Origin: Mycobacterium shigaense
Lineage (GTDB): Bacteria > Actinomycetota > Actinomycetes > Mycobacteriales > Mycobacteriaceae
Length of the DNA stretch: 64,000 nucleotides
NCBI RefSeq assembly: GCF_002356315.1
Contig: NZ_AP018164.1
Location: 930,001 to 994,000, forward strand
Direction: 5' to 3'
The notes below the pieces were generated by a model. The model had not been told where the DNA came from and searched no databases. It saw only the letters and a list, made by a program, of their open reading frames with translations. The position numbers were made by a program, and so were the translations under genes. Positions 48,576-57,571 of this stretch are shown in pieces; within the stretch, counting starts at the first letter, position 1; each line of letters starts with the position of its first letter.

Positions 48576-49065
48576 CGGGACGGGTGGCCTGATAGAAGGT
48601 GAGTTGGCCGATGATCCGTTGCCGTTTGGTGGCCAGTTCCGGGCAGTCGAATCCCGCCGTCCGCAGCAGCGTGGGCACGGCGTTCCCGAGGCTGCCTATC
48701 GACGATAGGACCCGATCGAATTCGCCGTCGGCGTAGGGAAGCCGTTCGGCGTAGGCCCGTTCGAAGCGAACGCCGGCCAATTGAACCGCCTTTCGCTTCG
48801 CAGTCGCCAAGATCCGTGGGTCGGGGTCGCAGCCGATCACGTCAGCCGAAGGCTCGGCCCGCTTCGCCTCTATCGTGAGAGTGCCTGTACCACAGCATAT
48901 CTCGAGAATTCGATGACCGCCCTCGATATCCGCTTGGCGGACTAGCTGTCGATAGACGCTGTCCATGCCCATGGGGCGGGCGAGCACGTCGTATGCGGGC
49001 AGAAATGCGTCGTGACCGGTGGCGGGAAGATAGTCATGTGGATGATGTTTCGTCACATAGTCCAT
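48571..49065 (-). CDS. Class I SAM methyltransferase with an internal deletion
   Basis: 164 residues. SAM motif I is ILEICCGTGTLTIEAKRAEPSADVIGCDPDP. After EFDRVLSSI the sequence jumps to GSLGNAVPTLLRTAGFDCPEL. About 40-50 residues with the usual LHHL...VLRPGG segment are missing in frame. It is probably inactive although open. Convergent with the alcohol dehydrogenase remnant; beside other decayed genes. Confidence 0.7.
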   Translation of the reverse strand: MDYVTKHHPHDYLPATGHDAFLPAYDVLARPMGMDSVYRQLVRQADIEGGHRILEICCGTGTLTIEAKRAEPSADVIGCDPDPRILATAKRKAVQLAGVRFERAYAERLPYADGEFDRVLSSIGSLGNAVPTLLRTAGFDCPELATKRQRIIGQLTFYQATRPA

Positions 49066-49079
49066 GGCGTAGCGCTAGG

Positions 49080-49311
49080 CCGCGCCACACTGAGCCGCTG
49101 TCGCTGCGCGACGTGGCGAACGAGGTCGGCATGACGCCGGGGCATTTGACCACCGTCGTGCGCCGCCCGCACCGGGCGCACCGTCGTCGAGTGGATCATC
49201 GAACGCCGAATGGCCGAGGCGCGCGGCTTGCTGGTCGATACGGATCTGCCGGTCGCCGAGATCGCCGGCCGCCGAGACCAGCGCGCCGTGCTTCCCGGCC
49301 GGGGACCCAGC
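49080..49311 (+). pseudogene. AraC-family regulator, C-terminal HTH remnant
   Basis: LSLRDVANEVGMTPGHLTTVVRR in one frame continues, after one extra C near 49165, as GRTVVEWIIERRMAEARGLLVDTDLPVAEIAGR in another. This is the double HTH of AraC regulators. The effector domain is absent, and the end degenerates before the FGGY kinase. It may once have controlled that kinase. Confidence 0.75.
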
Positions 49312-50853
49312 ATGACGTCTTTAGCCAATGCCGACATCGTGAGAAGAGCAGCGGTGAGCCTTTCTGGCAGACTGGCAATTGTGGCACACAGCTGTCTGGT
49401 CGGCCTTGACGTCGGAACAAGTGCCGTCAAGGCGATACTGATCGATACCGATGGGAACCGGCTGGCCGATTACACACGCCCACTGGCGTTGTCGCGCCCC
49501 TCGGCGGGCCACGTCGAGCAGGATCCAGCCGCTTGGATTGGCGGGGTGCTGACTGCGCTGACGGAATTTGAGTTCGGGCACGACCTTTCCGGACTCGTGG
49601 GAATCGGCATCACATCGCAAGTGAACACGCATGTGTTCATCGGCGCAGACGGCGAGACTCTAATGCCCGCAATCACGTGGCAAGACACCCGCTGCGCATT
49701 CGACGCTGCGGTGCTCGCGGCGCAAGTCAACGCCGAGCAGCAACAAGGTTGGTTCGGCACTCCGGTTCTGATCGACGCCAGTCACGCGTTGGCTCGGTTG
49801 GCGTATGTCGCGCGCGTGTACCCGGAGGTCTACGCGAAGACTCGACATGTCCTGCTGCCGAAGGACTATTGCGTAATGCGGCTAACCGGGGCGGTGTTCT
49901 CCGACACTATCTCAGCGGTGCGCCTCGCCAATGGCCAAGGCTACATAGACCAGTTGCTTGACTTGGTGCCGCGAGCGCAGGAGTTGCTGCCATCGTTACG
50001 AGGCTTTCATCATGTGGCAGGACGGGTGCGTGAAGGGATGCCTTGCGCCGGAACGCCGGTAGTTGTAGGTGTTATGGACGCGTGGGCTGGTATGTATGGT
50101 TCCGGCGTGCTGCGCGACGGTGAAGCGATGTATCAAAGCGGTACGAGCGAGATCTTGGGTATCATCTCGCCTACCGTCAACCCCACGCGAGGCGTGGTCG
50201 TGTTTCCCCCTTATGACAACGTCGTCCTCCACGCTGCGCCTACCCAATCCGGAGGAGCCGCCCTGCAATGGGTTTCGGAGTTACTCGGCAGGACGCCAGC
50301 TCAGTTGTCGGTGCTGGCGGCAGGAGCCGAGCCGGGGCCGTCCGTACCGTTGTTCCTGCCGCACTTGGAGGGCGAGCGTGCGCCGATCTGGGATGCCGGG
50401 TCAAAGGGTGCGTTTGCGGGCATCGGTTCCCAGGCGGGAGCCGCCGAGATGGCACGCAGCGTGATGGAAGGGGTAGCCTTCTCGGCACGGTGGGCTTTCC
50501 AGGCGTTACAGCAGTCGGCGAATCTTGATCTGTCGCAGGCGAATATCAGCGGCGACGGCTCTCGATCAGATACCTGGTGTCAGATCCGCGCCGATGCTCT
50601 CGGCTTTCCGCTTCGGCGCAGTGCGGTGGAGAATGCCGCGGTTCTCGGTGCAGCCCTGTTGGCCGGCGTGGGCACCCAAACGGTTCGCTGCATGAGTGAC
50701 GCTGTGCGACAGCTTGTCCGGTTCGACCGGACTTTCGAGCCGCGAATTGCCTATCGTGAGTACTACGACGAAAAGTTCGCAGGTTTTCAGAAGCTCTACT
50801 ACGCGCTGCGCCACATTCGCAAAGGGACTGCGGCAGAGGCGTTCTCGGAATAA
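49312..50853 (+). CDS. FGGY-family carbohydrate kinase (xylulokinase-like), copy 1
   Basis: About 500-513 residues. ATG 49312, GTG 49354 (GAAGAG upstream) and GTG 49381 are possible starts. Phosphate-1 motif LVGLDVGTSAVKAILIDTDG, sugar-site ITWQDTRC, and C-terminal ISGDGSRSDTWCQIRADALGFPL are typical of FGGY N- and C-domains. It phosphorylates a sugar or polyol with ATP; substrate unknown. GC is lower than neighbours and a dead AraC gene stands in front, both hinting at transfer. Only distantly like the second FGGY kinase at 54548. Confidence 0.88.
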   Translation: MTSLANADIVRRAAVSLSGRLAIVAHSCLVGLDVGTSAVKAILIDTDGNRLADYTRPLALSRPSAGHVEQDPAAWIGGVLTALTEFEFGHDLSGLVGIGITSQVNTHVFIGADGETLMPAITWQDTRCAFDAAVLAAQVNAEQQQGWFGTPVLIDASHALARLAYVARVYPEVYAKTRHVLLPKDYCVMRLTGAVFSDTISAVRLANGQGYIDQLLDLVPRAQELLPSLRGFHHVAGRVREGMPCAGTPVVVGVMDAWAGMYGSGVLRDGEAMYQSGTSEILGIISPTVNPTRGVVVFPPYDNVVLHAAPTQSGGAALQWVSELLGRTPAQLSVLAAGAEPGPSVPLFLPHLEGERAPIWDAGSKGAFAGIGSQAGAAEMARSVMEGVAFSARWAFQALQQSANLDLSQANISGDGSRSDTWCQIRADALGFPLRRSAVENAAVLGAALLAGVGTQTVRCMSDAVRQLVRFDRTFEPRIAYREYYDEKFAGFQKLYYALRHIRKGTAAEAFSE

Positions 50854-50923
50854 TAAAAAGACCACCAGTTGCGCTGATATGCGGAACCTTGTCGGCCGGG
50901 GGTGACGGCGATGTTGCCGATGC

Positions 50924-51955
50924 CTACTCCAGCGCGCCGTGAGATCCCATGATGGGCAGGTCGATTGGGGTGATGATGCCCGGCGGGGCGTCGCAGACGA
51001 AGGGGATGGCGTTGACCGCCGCGACGGCGGTGCTGTCCATCAGCACCGTCATCACGTCCTGCCCCGGATGGCCGAACCGAATCGTCGCGTCGACAGAGGG
51101 TTCGCCGTCGATCACCACGCTGAATCCCTTAGGTTCCTCCCATTGCGGGTCGAGCGCATCGTCGCTCATCGTCCAGCAGATCGCCAGCTCGATCACCGGG
51201 CGGCCGTTGCGCAGACCGCGATAGGTACGGCGTTGGCCTCCGCTGGTGCCGGCGGCGTAGTCCGTCCAGCCCAGGTGCAGATCGCGCGTCAGGACGGCGT
51301 TCTCGACCAGTCCCTCCGTCGAGTCGAGCTGCACGCCGAGCATGGTCGCGATCATGTCGAGCGTCTCGAAGTAGCCGAGGCCGTAGCGCTGGGTCTGCGG
51401 ATCGACCCGCGCCACGCGCTCTTTCGGCGGCCTGCCGAACCCGAGCACCTTCCATACGTCGTGCACGGGATAGGTTGTACAGTCCAGGGTTTCGGCCAGC
51501 CGCACACTGCTCACACGCCGGCACGCCCCGGTCAGGAATCCGGCGACGACGTCGATGAAGCCCGGCTCGAAGCCCGTGCCCAAGAACGTCGCGCCGCCCT
51601 GGTCGGCTGCCTCCTGCAACGCGGCGCGCTCGCTGCGGCGGTAGGAACCGGTCAGGAAGTCTCCGGTGGTCACCACGTTGATGCCGCTGCGCAGCAGCCG
51701 GGCCACCAATTCGAAGTCGATGACGCGCGGCATGTAACACACGCAGTCCGGCGCCAGGTCGACCAAAGCGTCGACGTCGTCGGTCGCGGTCACGCCGATC
51801 GGCGGCCCGTCGATGAGAACTCCCGCGTCACAACCCGCTTTGTCGGCTCCGAAGGCATGCACGCCGACGACATCGAAATCGTCGCGGTCGATCAGCACCC
51901 CGAGTGCTCGCTTGCCGATGTTGCCGGTCGACCACTGGACCACCCGATAAGTCAT
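50924..51955 (-). CDS. DapB-like NAD(P)-binding dehydrogenase
   Basis: 343 residues from ATG 51955 (MTYRVVQWSTGNIGKRALGVLIDR). The Rossmann GxGxxG-like STGNIG and following DDFDVVGVHAF fit the dihydrodipicolinate-reductase/diaminopentanoate-dehydrogenase-like group found in many mycobacterial operons. Actual substrate unknown. Start overlaps the stop of the MBL gene (ATGA-type), so the minus-strand set 54535-50924 is one operon. Confidence 0.85.
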   Translation of the reverse strand: MTYRVVQWSTGNIGKRALGVLIDRDDFDVVGVHAFGADKAGCDAGVLIDGPPIGVTATDDVDALVDLAPDCVCYMPRVIDFELVARLLRSGINVVTTGDFLTGSYRRSERAALQEAADQGGATFLGTGFEPGFIDVVAGFLTGACRRVSSVRLAETLDCTTYPVHDVWKVLGFGRPPKERVARVDPQTQRYGLGYFETLDMIATMLGVQLDSTEGLVENAVLTRDLHLGWTDYAAGTSGGQRRTYRGLRNGRPVIELAICWTMSDDALDPQWEEPKGFSVVIDGEPSVDATIRFGHPGQDVMTVLMDSTAVAAVNAIPFVCDAPPGIITPIDLPIMGSHGALE

Positions 51956-52878
51956 AGGGATTCGACCTCCAGCCAGTCGTCGACGTCGAATCGGTCTCCG
52001 ACGGCACGGATCGTGGCACCGCCGTGACCGGGGTAGTGCGCGGGTATCACCGTTGCCTGCGCGTCCACCGCTTCGGTGAAGATCCGGCGGCGGGTGACCG
52101 TCGCCGCGGCGGCGTCGACGTCGAAGGCGCAGGAGTCTTCCGGGCGGCGCACCTGCAGTGGGCTGTGCGTGAGGTCGCCCACGAACACGGCGGGTTGACC
52201 GGCATCCAGCCACAGCACCGACGAGCCCGGCGTGTGTCCGGGTGCGGGCCGCAGCCGCAGCGACGGGCTGATCTGATAGTCGTCCGACCATTGAACGAGC
52301 TGCCCGGCCTCCTCGACGGGCGTGACGCTGTCGGCGAACACCAGCTGGTCGCCGCGCTGCTGAGCCGCCTCGGCCTCGGTGCGCGGCGAGTGCTGCGCCA
52401 CCGGCCCGTCCGGCGCGAAGTAGCGGTAATCGGCTGCGGCCGCGAGGTATCGGGCATTGGGAAAGGTCGGCACCCAGCCGCTCTGAGAGTTGCTGTCCAG
52501 CATGGTGTTCCACCCGACATGGTCGGAGTGGATGTGGGTGTTGATCACCACGTCCACGTCGCCGGGATCGATACCGGCCGACTCCCACGCGGCGAGGAAT
52601 CCGGTGTTCAGATGATCCAGCGGCGGCATGTGTGGGCGTTCCCGATCGTTGCCGACACCGGTGTCCACGACGACGATCAGCCCGTCGACCTCCACGACCC
52701 AGCTCTGCACCGCGATGCGCCAGTGATCGGTGTCGGGGACGTAGAAGTCCGGCACCAGCAGGTCGGCATTGTCCCGCCATGCCGCCGCCGGGGTGTGGGC
52801 GAAAGACTTTGTCCCCAGCGCGAATTGGAATTCCACGATGCGTGTCACGCTGGCGCGGCCCACTTGGACGCGACTCAC
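51952..52878 (-). CDS. Metallo-beta-lactamase-fold hydrolase
   Basis: 308 residues from GTG 52878. Zinc motif NTHIHSDHVGWN (HxHxDH) about 112-120, further ligands in PAPGHTPGSSVLWLDAG and IPAHYPGHGG. It probably opens a lactone or thioester in the same pathway as the neighbouring aldolase and dehydrogenases. Overlaps the aldolase stop by 4 bases. Confidence 0.9.
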   Translation of the reverse strand: MSRVQVGRASVTRIVEFQFALGTKSFAHTPAAAWRDNADLLVPDFYVPDTDHWRIAVQSWVVEVDGLIVVVDTGVGNDRERPHMPPLDHLNTGFLAAWESAGIDPGDVDVVINTHIHSDHVGWNTMLDSNSQSGWVPTFPNARYLAAAADYRYFAPDGPVAQHSPRTEAEAAQQRGDQLVFADSVTPVEEAGQLVQWSDDYQISPSLRLRPAPGHTPGSSVLWLDAGQPAVFVGDLTHSPLQVRRPEDSCAFDVDAAAATVTRRRIFTEAVDAQATVIPAHYPGHGGATIRAVGDRFDVDDWLEVESL

Positions 52879-53540
52879 AGCGGATGGGCGCGCAGGTAGC
52901 CGTAGACGCCGGCGAAGTTGCGGTTCACCTCGTCGGGAATGGGCACCGGACCACCCAGAGCCTTTGCGCCCCAGACTATTTGCGCGGTCCTCTCCACCAG
53001 GGCGGTGATGTGCAGGACTTTGTCGGGGCGGGGCCCCACCGCCACCAGGCCGTGGTTGGCGATCAGGGCCGCGCCGCGCCCTTCGAGCGCTTTGACGGCG
53101 TTGGCCCCGACGTCGGGCGTGCCGGACGCGGCGTAGTCGGCGCAGCGGACGTCACCGCCGCAATAGACCGCGAACTCGTCGATGCATGCCGGGATCGGCT
53201 CGTGGGCGATGGCGAACATGGAGGCCCACACGGGATGGCTGTGAATGACGCTGCCGATGTCGTCGAACGCCTGATAGCAGGCAAGGTGCAGCTGCATCTC
53301 CGACGACGGCGCCCGGCCCTGCGCGGCCTGCAGCACGGCGCCCCCGGGGTCGACCAGGACCAGGTCCTCGAGCTGCATGTCGCGGTAATCGACCGACGAC
53401 GGGGTGATCACGATGGCGCCGTCGGAGCGTCGCGCGGAGATGTTGCCCGCGGTTCCCTCGACCAGACCGCGGCGCAGCATGTCCTTGGCCGCGTCCAGCA
53501 CCGCGGTCTCCGGGTTGTCGACGGATTTCACGATTGTCAT
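52875..53540 (-). CDS. fucA: Class II aldolase (L-fuculose-phosphate aldolase-like)
   Basis: 221 residues. Zinc ligands in GSVIHSHPVWASM (His-x-His) and a later His in LIANHGLVAVG; N-terminal EGTAGNISARRSDGAIVITPS. Cleaves a sugar 1-phosphate to DHAP and an aldehyde. Matches Rv0727c. Starts within the stop of the serA2-like gene (4-base overlap). Confidence 0.9.
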   Translation of the reverse strand: MTIVKSVDNPETAVLDAAKDMLRRGLVEGTAGNISARRSDGAIVITPSSVDYRDMQLEDLVLVDPGGAVLQAAQGRAPSSEMQLHLACYQAFDDIGSVIHSHPVWASMFAIAHEPIPACIDEFAVYCGGDVRCADYAASGTPDVGANAVKALEGRGAALIANHGLVAVGPRPDKVLHITALVERTAQIVWGAKALGGPVPIPDEVNRNFAGVYGYLRAHPL

Positions 53541-54535
53541 GACCCCGGCACCTCCGGGTTGACGATATGGGCAGGCGTCTTGCCGGACAGCAACGCTTCC
53601 AGATCGTCGGCGACCATCTGTGCCTGCCGTGCCTCAGTGTCCCAGGTCGCTCCGCCGATGTGCGGCGTCAGGACGACATTGGGCATGCCCGCCAGCGGGT
53701 GATCGGTCGGCAGCCACTCGCCGGCGAAATGGTCCAGGCCGGCCGCGGCCACCTTCCCGGAGCGCAGCGCCTCGACCAGTGCGTCGGTGTCGTGCAGCTG
53801 GGCGCGAGCCGTGTTGAGGAAGACCACGCCGTCGCGCATGGCCGCGAACTGCTCGGCGCCGATCATGCCGGTGGTGTCGTCGGTGACCGGCGCGTGCAGG
53901 GAGACGACGTCGGCCTCGGTCAACAGGTCGTCGAGGCTGTGCTCGGCTTCGTCGCTGTACGGGTCGCAGGCGATGACCCGCAGGCCCAGCCCGGCCAGCC
54001 GCCACTTGCACGCGCGTCCGACGGCGCCCAGGCCCACCAGCCCGGCGGTGCGCCCGGCGATCTCCCAACCCCGGAACCGCTGGTAGGGAATGACGCCGTC
54101 GCGAAAGATGTTGCCGCCACGCACATCCGCGTCCGCGCTCAGCAGGTGACGGGTGGCCGCCAGCAGCAGGGCGACCGCCATCTCGGCAACCGCGTCGGCA
54201 TTGCGGCCCGGCGTGTTCAGCACCGGGATTCTCGCCGCGGTCGCTCCGGCGACGTCGACGTTGTTCGGGTCGCCACGGGTGGACGCGATCGCGCGCAGGC
54301 TCAGATCGAAGACCGGTCCGCGCACCGAATCGCTTTCCACCACAACGACATCGGCGGCCTCGGCACTGACCCGTTCGGCAAGCTGTTCGGCGCTGTAGAT
54401 GCGCAGCGGAGTTTGGTCGAGCTCACTTATCCAGGGGTCATACACCACGTCGGCGAGCTGCCGCAGTTTGGCGAACCCCGGACCGCGCAACGGGGCGGTC
54501 ACCAGGGCACGCGGTCTTGACGTCACGATCCCCAA
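53537..54535 (-). CDS. serA2: D-2-hydroxyacid dehydrogenase (SerA2-like)
   Basis: 332 residues from TTG 54535, or from GTG 54526. NAD motif GLVGLGAVGRACKW; catalytic Arg in LNTARAQ, a Glu in AGEWLP and His in TPHIGGAT. Lacks the ACT regulatory domain of true serine-pathway SerA, so it may act on a sugar acid. Matches Rv0728c. First gene of the minus-strand operon, only about 12-21 bases from the divergent xylB. Confidence 0.9.
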   Translation of the reverse strand: MGIVTSRPRALVTAPLRGPGFAKLRQLADVVYDPWISELDQTPLRIYSAEQLAERVSAEAADVVVVESDSVRGPVFDLSLRAIASTRGDPNNVDVAGATAARIPVLNTPGRNADAVAEMAVALLLAATRHLLSADADVRGGNIFRDGVIPYQRFRGWEIAGRTAGLVGLGAVGRACKWRLAGLGLRVIACDPYSDEAEHSLDDLLTEADVVSLHAPVTDDTTGMIGAEQFAAMRDGVVFLNTARAQLHDTDALVEALRSGKVAAAGLDHFAGEWLPTDHPLAGMPNVVLTPHIGGATWDTEARQAQMVADDLEALLSGKTPAHIVNPEVPGS

Positions 54536-54547
54536 TGCTGGCGTACG

Positions 54548-55927
54548 GTGACGCCCGTGTCACGCTCGAACATTCAGGACGTCACAATCGGCATCGACGT
54601 CGGCACCACCGCGGTCAAAGCGGTTGCCGCGGCCGAGGACGGGCGTGTGGTGGCACGGGCACGGATTCCCCATCAGCTGCGGGTGCCCGCCCCCAACCGG
54701 CTGGAGCACGACCCCGACGAAGCGTGGCGGCGGGGCCCGTTGGCCGCCCTGGCCCGACTGGACCAAGGGCCTCAGGTGCGCGCGGTGGCAGTCGCGGCCA
54801 TGGTCCCGTCGCTGACCGCAGTCGATGCCACCGGCACGGCGCTGGCGCCGGGCCTGCTGTACGGCAATGAGCGCGGCCGCGTCGCCGGTGATCAGCCCCT
54901 TCCCGCGCTGGGTGAGGCCGCGGAGTTTTTGCGCTGGACGGCCGCCGCGGCGCCCGGCGCCGCCGGTTACTGGCCGGCACCCGCGGTTGCCAACCACGCC
55001 CTGGCGGGCGAGGCGGTGATCGACTTCGCCACCGCCGCCACGGCCTATCCCCTGTTCGGCGGGACGGGCTGGAACGCGGCGGCGTGCGCCGCGCACGGCG
55101 CGAGCGTCGAGCAGCTGCCCCGGGTGCAGAACATCGGCGCCGCCGCCGGGCAGGTGCGCCGGACCGGCGCCGTGCTGGGCGTCGGGGCCATCGACGCGAT
55201 CTGCGAGCAGCTGGTGGCCGGCGCCGACCGCGACGGCGAGGTGGTGGTGATGTGCGGCACCACCCTGATCGTGTGGACCACCGTCGCCGAGGCCCGTCAG
55301 GTGCCGGGGCTGTGGACCATCCCGCACACCAGGGCCGGCAAGAGCCAGATCGGCGGCGCCAGCAATGCCGGGGGACTGTTCCTCGGCTGGATGGATCGCG
55401 TGATCGGCCCGGGCGACCCCACTGGCGTTGCCACGGTCGACCCGCGCCGGGTGCCGGTGTGGGCGCCCTACATTCGCGGCGAGCGCACGCCGTTTTACGA
55501 CCCGGACCGCCGGGCCGTGCTGGACGGCCTCGACCTCACCCACGGCGCCGCCGCGCTGCGGCGGGCCGCCTACGAGGCGTCCGGCTTCGTGGTCCGTCAG
55601 CTCCTGGAGCGCAGCGGTGCCCCGGTGTCGCGCATCGTGGCCACCGGTGGCGGTACCCGCCTGCGGCCGTGGATGCAGGCCCTCGCCGATGCCACGGGCC
55701 GGCCGGTGGAGGTCTCCGGTGTCGCTGAGGGAGCCGCGCTGGGGGCGGCCTTCCTGGCCCGGATGGCCGCCGGCCTGGAGACGACGATCGACGACGCCGC
55801 GCGGTGGAGTTCTGTCGGGTCTGTCGTCGATCCCGATCCCGCCTGGGCGGGCCCGGTCGAGGACCGCTATCGGCGCTTCCTGGAGCTGGCGGACCGGCCG
55901 TCGCGACCACCCGGTTCGACGTACTAG
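54548..55927 (+). CDS. xylB: FGGY-family carbohydrate kinase (XylB-like), copy 2
   Basis: 459 residues from GTG 54548. IGIDVGTTAVKAVAAAEDG (phosphate-1), APYIRGERTPFYDPDRRA, and GGGTRLRPWMQALADATGRPVEV in the C-domain. ATP-dependent sugar kinase, matching Rv0729. Together with FucA it suggests phosphorylation then aldol cleavage of a pentose or deoxysugar. Confidence 0.9.
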   Translation: MTPVSRSNIQDVTIGIDVGTTAVKAVAAAEDGRVVARARIPHQLRVPAPNRLEHDPDEAWRRGPLAALARLDQGPQVRAVAVAAMVPSLTAVDATGTALAPGLLYGNERGRVAGDQPLPALGEAAEFLRWTAAAAPGAAGYWPAPAVANHALAGEAVIDFATAATAYPLFGGTGWNAAACAAHGASVEQLPRVQNIGAAAGQVRRTGAVLGVGAIDAICEQLVAGADRDGEVVVMCGTTLIVWTTVAEARQVPGLWTIPHTRAGKSQIGGASNAGGLFLGWMDRVIGPGDPTGVATVDPRRVPVWAPYIRGERTPFYDPDRRAVLDGLDLTHGAAALRRAAYEASGFVVRQLLERSGAPVSRIVATGGGTRLRPWMQALADATGRPVEVSGVAEGAALGAAFLARMAAGLETTIDDAARWSSVGSVVDPDPAWAGPVEDRYRRFLELADRPSRPPGSTY

Positions 55928-55961
55928 CGCGATACCCGGCTTCGCGTTCTAGGCTGGTGCA

Positions 55962-56627
55962 ATGACTGACCACGACCGCAAAGCTGCCCGTCGAGAGATC
56001 GCGGACGCGCTCTTGAAGGCCCTCGAACGCCGGCACGAAGTACTCGACCTCATCGTGGAGGCCGACGACAGCGCGGCCGCGATCGAGGCGATCGTCGGGT
56101 TGCTCGACATATCGCACGCGGGTGCCGAAGCGGTGATGGGCCTGTCCTTCGACCAGGTCACCAAGGACTCGCGCAAGATCATCCAGGCCGAGCTCGAGGA
56201 TCTCAACAAGCAGCTCAGCTTCACGCTGGGGGAGCGGCCGGCCAGCTCGGGAGACAGCCTGGAGCTGCGCGCGTTTTCCGCCGAGACAGATCGCGATATC
56301 TTCGCGGTCCGCACCGAGGACATGGGCGCCGCTGGCGACGGATCCGGGGGACCGGCGGGCAACCTCGACGACGAGATCCGCTCGGCGCTGGCACGGGTCG
56401 ACGACGAGGAGGCCGCCTGGTTCGTGGCGATCGATTCGGGCGAGAAGGTCGGCATGGTGTTCGGCGAGCTGCTCGGCGGCGAGGTGCAGGTGCGGATCTG
56501 GATCCACCCCGAGCACCGCAAGAAGGGTTACGGCACCGCCGCACTGCGCAAGTCGCGCACCGAGATGGCGTGGTGTTTCCCCGCCGCGCCGCTGGTGGTT
56601 CGGACCCCGGCCGCCAAACCCGGCTGA
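55962..56627 (+). CDS. GyrA-like coil fused to a GNAT acetyltransferase domain (Rv0730-like)
   Basis: 221 residues. Residues about 10-80 (ADALLKALERRHEVLDLIVEADDSAAAIEAIVGLLDIS ... LSFDQVTKDSRKIIQAELEDLNKQL, read as separate helices) recall the GyrA/ParC region around the C-gate. Residues about 95-205 are a GNAT domain ending VRIWIHPEHRKKGYGTAALRKS, the acetyl-CoA loop. The helices after that loop are short. Matches Rv0730. Function unknown. Confidence 0.8.
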   Translation: MTDHDRKAARREIADALLKALERRHEVLDLIVEADDSAAAIEAIVGLLDISHAGAEAVMGLSFDQVTKDSRKIIQAELEDLNKQLSFTLGERPASSGDSLELRAFSAETDRDIFAVRTEDMGAAGDGSGGPAGNLDDEIRSALARVDDEEAAWFVAIDSGEKVGMVFGELLGGEVQVRIWIHPEHRKKGYGTAALRKSRTEMAWCFPAAPLVVRTPAAKPG

Positions 56628-56630
56628 GCG

Positions 56631-57560
56631 TTACTGCTTGACGGCGATGACCGAGACCTGGTTCTGCAGCGCCTCGAGGCTTTTGCCCGGCGGCACGGGC
56701 AGCCCGGCGTCGACGAACTGATCGGCGCGGGTGCACGCCGAGATCTGCCAGTCACGGGCGCTCAGGTAGTCGGCCGCTGGAGTGCGCTCGCCGTGATACA
56801 CCAGCGTGGACACGTCGGTGTTGAAGCCGTACCGTCCCCAGCGCTTTGCCATGGCCTTGGCGCGCTTCTCCAATAACGGGATCCCGTCGCGGTGGTACTC
56901 GGTGGCCAGCCGGCTGCCCGGGGCGCTGAGCGCGGTGATCACGTCGAACAGCCGATCCTGGGCGTCCGGGGGCAGGTACATCAGCAGGCCCTCGGCGCTC
57001 CACGCACTCGGTCGTGACTCGTCGAAACCGGCCTGCCGCAACGCGTTCTGCCAGTCGTCACGCAAGTCGACCGCGACGGTCCGGCGCTCGGCGGTGGGCT
57101 TTGCACCCAGGTTCGACAGCGCGGCGCTCTTGAACTCGACCACCGCCGGCTGGTCGACCTCGTACACGACGGTGCCCTCGGGCCAGGCCAGTCGGTAGAG
57201 CCGTGAATCCAGGCCGGAGGCCAGGATCACGACCTGGTGAACACCGGCAGCGGTTGCCTCGGTGAAGAAGTCGTCGAAATACCGGGTGCGCACGGCCATC
57301 ATGTCGACCATCCGTTGTAGGTTGAACTCGACATCGGGGTCCGCGTCGGGGTCCAATCCGCCTGTGTCGTCGGTGATTTCGCCGTCGAGCACTTTGACGA
57401 AGAATTCCGCGCCTACCGCGCGAACCAGCGGGTCGGCGAAGCGATCGTCGATCAGGGCGCCGGACTGCTTGCTGGCTAACGCCCGGCAGGCGGCCACCCA
57501 TGTTGCGGTCGCCCCCACGCTGGACGCCAGGTCCCACGTGTCATGGTCGGTACGCGTCAT
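56631..57560 (-). CDS. SAM-dependent methyltransferase, TIGR00027 family, paralogue 4
   Basis: 309 residues ([31 protein letters not shown]). SAM site [36 protein letters not shown] terminus CTRADQFVDAGLPVPPGKSLE differs from the other block. Stop lies 3 bases from the Rv0730-like stop. Matches Rv0731c by position. Confidence 0.92.
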   Translation of the reverse strand: MTRTDHDTWDLASSVGATATWVAACRALASKQSGALIDDRFADPLVRAVGAEFFVKVLDGEITDDTGGLDPDADPDVEFNLQRMVDMMAVRTRYFDDFFTEATAAGVHQVVILASGLDSRLYRLAWPEGTVVYEVDQPAVVEFKSAALSNLGAKPTAERRTVAVDLRDDWQNALRQAGFDESRPSAWSAEGLLMYLPPDAQDRLFDVITALSAPGSRLATEYHRDGIPLLEKRAKAMAKRWGRYGFNTDVSTLVYHGERTPAADYLSARDWQISACTRADQFVDAGLPVPPGKSLEALQNQVSVIAVKQ

Positions 57561-57571
57561 GCTCGAAACTC

